Assembly (NCBI GenBank): GCA_017407725.1
Contig: JAFQWB010000113.1
Coordinates: forward strand, 1-7,647
Source of the DNA: Clostridia bacterium
GTDB taxonomy: Bacteria > Bacillota_A > Clostridia > Oscillospirales > CAG-272
DNA: 7,647 bases
Direction of reading: 5' to 3'
The notes under the pieces were generated by a model. It was given only the letters and a program-made list of their open reading frames with translations. It made no database searches and was not told the DNA's origin. The translations under genes and the position numbers were made by a program. Of the stretch, positions 5,543 to 7,647 are shown in pieces (position 1 is the stretch's first letter; each line of letters starts with the position of its first letter).

Positions 5543-6589
5543 ATGGATAATTTTACAAAGGCAATAAGGTTTGAACGGCCCGATTACATTCCGATGGTCT
5601 TTGCCATAAATTCCGCGTGCTGGCATCACTATCCGAAAGAGGCGCTTTTTGATCTTATGGAGGAGCATAAGCTTTTGTTTCCGGGATTTGTCCGTCCGCC
5701 GCAGGGATGGGAGCCGTATTATCCGCTTGTTGCAAGAAAAGACGAGCCGTATACCGACCCTATGGGATGCATATGGTATACTGCGGATGACGGAATAACC
5801 GGAACCGTTCTCGGACATCCTCTAGCCGACTGGAGCGCTTTTCATACAAGCTGGAAAATGGCAGATCCGAATACATCGGACGGGCTTTATAATGTTGACT
5901 GGAGTGCGCATACCACGGAATGGAAAAGAATAAAAGAAAGCGGAGGGAGCTTCGGCGGGGGACTTCGCCACGGACACACCTTCCTTCAGCTTTGCGATCT
6001 TCGAGGATATGAAAACATTCTATGCGATATGATAGATGAAGAGCCTCTTCTTGACGAGCTTCTTGACGAGCTTACCGAGTTCAATCTTGCACTTGTGAAA
6101 AGATTCGTTGATAACGGATGCTCAAGTATGGCATATCCGGAGGATCTCGGTATGCAGACAGGGCCTATGCTTTCGCCCGATATGTTCAGAAAATATATTA
6201 AGCCTGCATATACAAAGATCATGAAGCCCGCAAGAGATGCGGGAATTCCGATACATATGCATTCTGACGGAGATATACGCTCGCTTGTTGACGATATAAT
6301 CGACAGCGGAGTTGAGGTCATCAATCTCCAGGATCTTGTAAACGGTATTGATTGGATAGCAGATAAATTCAGAGGCAAGATCTGTGTGGACCTCGATATA
6401 GACCGCCAGAAGATAACTCCGTACGGAACACCGGGGCAGATCGATGCTCTGATTTATGAGGAAGTATCAAAAATATCCACAAAAGAGGGCGGACTTACAA
6501 TGATATACGGACTTTATCCGGGAGTACCGCTTGAAAATATAAAGGCACTTATGGATGCCATGGAAAAATATGCGTTTTATCACTCTTGA
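5543..6589 (+). CDS. URO-D-family methyltransferase-like protein (HSDGD variant)
   Basis: A 348-residue URO-D superfamily protein beginning MDNFTKAIRFERPDYIPMVF, the standard opening of the group. The core is YPEDLGMQTGPMLSPDMFRK (198-217). The metal/active-site strand is HMHSDGD (238-244): His240 is kept, but serine and aspartate replace the cysteine of HxCG. The third-ligand region reads IYGLYPGVPLENI (321-333), with no cysteine. A thiol-bound zinc site is therefore not expected, and any metal would be held by His and Asp. Residues 169-177 (LLDELLDEL) come from a perfect 12-bp DNA tandem duplication at 6047-6070. The gene is 15 nt upstream of the next URO-D gene and in the same operon. Proteins of the HSDGD type are often annotated as uroporphyrinogen decarboxylase, but the HemE RxAGR motif is missing. 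Confidence 0.88.
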   Translation: MDNFTKAIRFERPDYIPMVFAINSACWHHYPKEALFDLMEEHKLLFPGFVRPPQGWEPYYPLVARKDEPYTDPMGCIWYTADDGITGTVLGHPLADWSAFHTSWKMADPNTSDGLYNVDWSAHTTEWKRIKESGGSFGGGLRHGHTFLQLCDLRGYENILCDMIDEEPLLDELLDELTEFNLALVKRFVDNGCSSMAYPEDLGMQTGPMLSPDMFRKYIKPAYTKIMKPARDAGIPIHMHSDGDIRSLVDDIIDSGVEVINLQDLVNGIDWIADKFRGKICVDLDIDRQKITPYGTPGQIDALIYEEVSKISTKEGGLTMIYGLYPGVPLENIKALMDAMEKYAFYHS

Positions 6590-6604
6590 GATAGGAGAAA
6601 AAAT

Positions 6605-7612
6605 ATGAAATACAATATGCATGAATTTTTGAAGGCTCTTCCCGCATCGGGAAAGGCGCTTCCCATACTTTCGTTCCCCTGCGTATCGCTTCTCGGAATA
6701 AGCGTAAAGGAGCTTATAAGCGACTCGACTCTTCAGGCAAAGGGAATGAAGGCAATTGCAGAAAGAGCTGATGTTGCGGCTGCGGTAAGCTTTATGGATC
6801 TTTCTGTTGAGGCTGAATGCTTCGGTGCGACAGTAAGGGTATCGGATGACGAGGTGCCCACAATTGTCGGAAGACTTGTAAACGACGAGGACGAGGCAGA
6901 GGCACTCAAGGTTCCGAAGGTTGGAGATTGCCGCTCCGGAATATACGTTGATGCAATAAGAAAGGCATCTGAAATTATAAATGACAGACCCGTTCTTGCG
7001 GGTATGATAGGACCCTTCTCGCTTGCGGCAAGACTTCTTGATGTTACCGAGATAATGATGGACTGCTATGATGAGCCCGATATGGTTCATACGGTTCTTA
7101 AAAAGGCAACCGAGTTCCTTAAGAGCTATGCTATCGCACTCAAGGAGGCGGGTGCTGACGGAATTATGATGGCAGAGCCTGTGTCGGGCCTGCTTTCTCC
7201 CGCACTTGAGGAGGAGTTTTCATCTCCCTACGTTAAGGAGATAATCGATGCGGTTCAGGATGACAGCTTCGGTCTTATTTACCACAACTGCGGAGATAAT
7301 ACACCTCTTATGGTAGAGTCCTTCAAGAGCTTTGGTGCGGCAGCCTACCACTTCGGAAACTCTATCGACCTTGAAGGGATGATAAAGAAATTCCCCGAGG
7401 ACACCATCATTATGGGTAACGTTGATCCTGCGGGCGTTCTCCGTATGTCTGATGCCGACACTGTAAGAAAGGTAACTCTTGAGCTTCTTGATAAGTGTTC
7501 GAAATATCCAAACTTTGTTCTTTCGTCGGGATGCGATATGCCTCCCATGACTCCTTGGGAAAATATTGATGCATTTATAAAGGCGGCAGAAGATTTTAAA
7601 AAGTGCAAGTAA
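6605..7612 (+). CDS. MtaA/CmuA-type cobamide methyltransferase (complete zinc motif)
   Basis: A 335-residue URO-D superfamily protein and the only one here with the full zinc-site pattern of MtaA/MtbA: His227 and Cys229 in YHNCGDNTP, and Cys310 in SSGCDMPPMTPWENI (80 residues between the cysteines). In characterised MtaA/MtbA, zinc at these residues activates the thiol of coenzyme M, which takes the methyl group from the corrinoid protein. Clostridia do not normally use coenzyme M, so another thiol or a different acceptor is likely. Other family landmarks are GPFSLAARLLDVTEIMM (136-152) and MAEPVSGLLSP (189-199). The start has AGGAG (6593-6597) 7 nt upstream. It is the best candidate partner of the corrinoid protein at 2466-3098. 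Whether it loads or unloads the methyl group cannot be told from the sequence. Confidence 0.9.
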   Translation: MKYNMHEFLKALPASGKALPILSFPCVSLLGISVKELISDSTLQAKGMKAIAERADVAAAVSFMDLSVEAECFGATVRVSDDEVPTIVGRLVNDEDEAEALKVPKVGDCRSGIYVDAIRKASEIINDRPVLAGMIGPFSLAARLLDVTEIMMDCYDEPDMVHTVLKKATEFLKSYAIALKEAGADGIMMAEPVSGLLSPALEEEFSSPYVKEIIDAVQDDSFGLIYHNCGDNTPLMVESFKSFGAAAYHFGNSIDLEGMIKKFPEDTIIMGNVDPAGVLRMSDADTVRKVTLELLDKCSKYPNFVLSSGCDMPPMTPWENIDAFIKAAEDFKKCK

Positions 7613-7625
7613 GGAATACAGAGCC

Positions 7626-7647
7626 ATGAAGCTTTCAAAATACACCA
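7626..7647 (+). CDS. Start of a further gene, cut by the window end
   Basis: ATG 7626 opens a frame reading MKLSKYT before the window ends. AAGGA (7611-7615) overlaps the preceding stop and lies 10 nt upstream, a little far but usable. The 13-nt gap and same strand suggest that the operon continues. Seven residues are too few to assign a family. Confidence 0.5.

Noticed and set aside
6047..6073. Perfect 12-bp tandem duplication CTTCTTGACGAG
   Set aside because: It encodes LLDELLDEL in a helix where the family often has similar residues, and the protein length looks normal, so it probably reflects codon preference rather than a functional insertion.
6467..7090. 207-codon minus-strand open frame
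   Set aside because: It lies antisense across two well-supported URO-D genes, is rich in Cys/Tyr/Arg with no recognisable domain, and has no promoter or ribosome binding site context. The other minus-strand frames were dismissed on the same grounds.
354..7612. Heme-biosynthesis uroporphyrinogen decarboxylase (HemE)
   Set aside because: None of the five proteins has the HemE RxAGR motif, no other heme genes are present, and the corrinoid protein points to methyl transfer.

Overview
The window looks like chromosomal DNA from an anaerobic Firmicute, most likely a gut-type Clostridia (Oscillospiraceae/Ruminococcaceae-like). This is inference from moderate GC, strong AGA use for arginine, AAGGAG/AGGTGAT-type ribosome binding sites, GTG starts, and a dense set of uroporphyrinogen-decarboxylase-like (URO-D) methyltransferase paralogues next to a corrinoid protein. 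No RNA gene, CRISPR array, transposase or phage gene was seen.

Layout, all genes on the + strand. Bases 1-353 are non-coding: an interspersed-type repeat containing chained mini-hairpins (28-95), an A/T-rich stretch with a 16-bp palindrome, and a probable promoter. Unit 1 (354-3098) holds a URO-D-family protein, then one unbroken 522-codon frame that joins a cupin/AraC regulator to a complete corrinoid (methyl-cobamide carrier) protein. The corrinoid part has its own strong ribosome binding site, a candidate internal promoter and a different codon usage, so it is probably also or mainly made alone. A strong intrinsic terminator (3122-3155) closes this unit. Unit 2 (3199 to the end) holds four more tightly spaced URO-D-type genes: one with an HSCG motif, one of a divergent YGCC family, one with HSDGD, and one with the full His-X-Cys...Cys zinc site of MtaA/MtbA-type methyltransferases. 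A further gene begins at 7626 and runs off the window.

How they may work together: corrinoid protein plus URO-D enzymes is the core of cobamide-dependent methyl transfer, in which one enzyme moves a methyl group from a substrate to Co(I) and a second moves it from methyl-Co(III) to an acceptor. The AraC protein probably senses the substrate. Substrate and acceptor cannot be read from the sequence. No MttB/MtmB-type or MtrH-type methyltransferase and no RamA-like corrinoid activase is present here, so the system is incomplete within the window.

Most notable points: the in-frame AraC-corrinoid joining, with every TAA of the junction sitting in the -1 frame, and five URO-D paralogues that each carry a different version of the metal-site motif.
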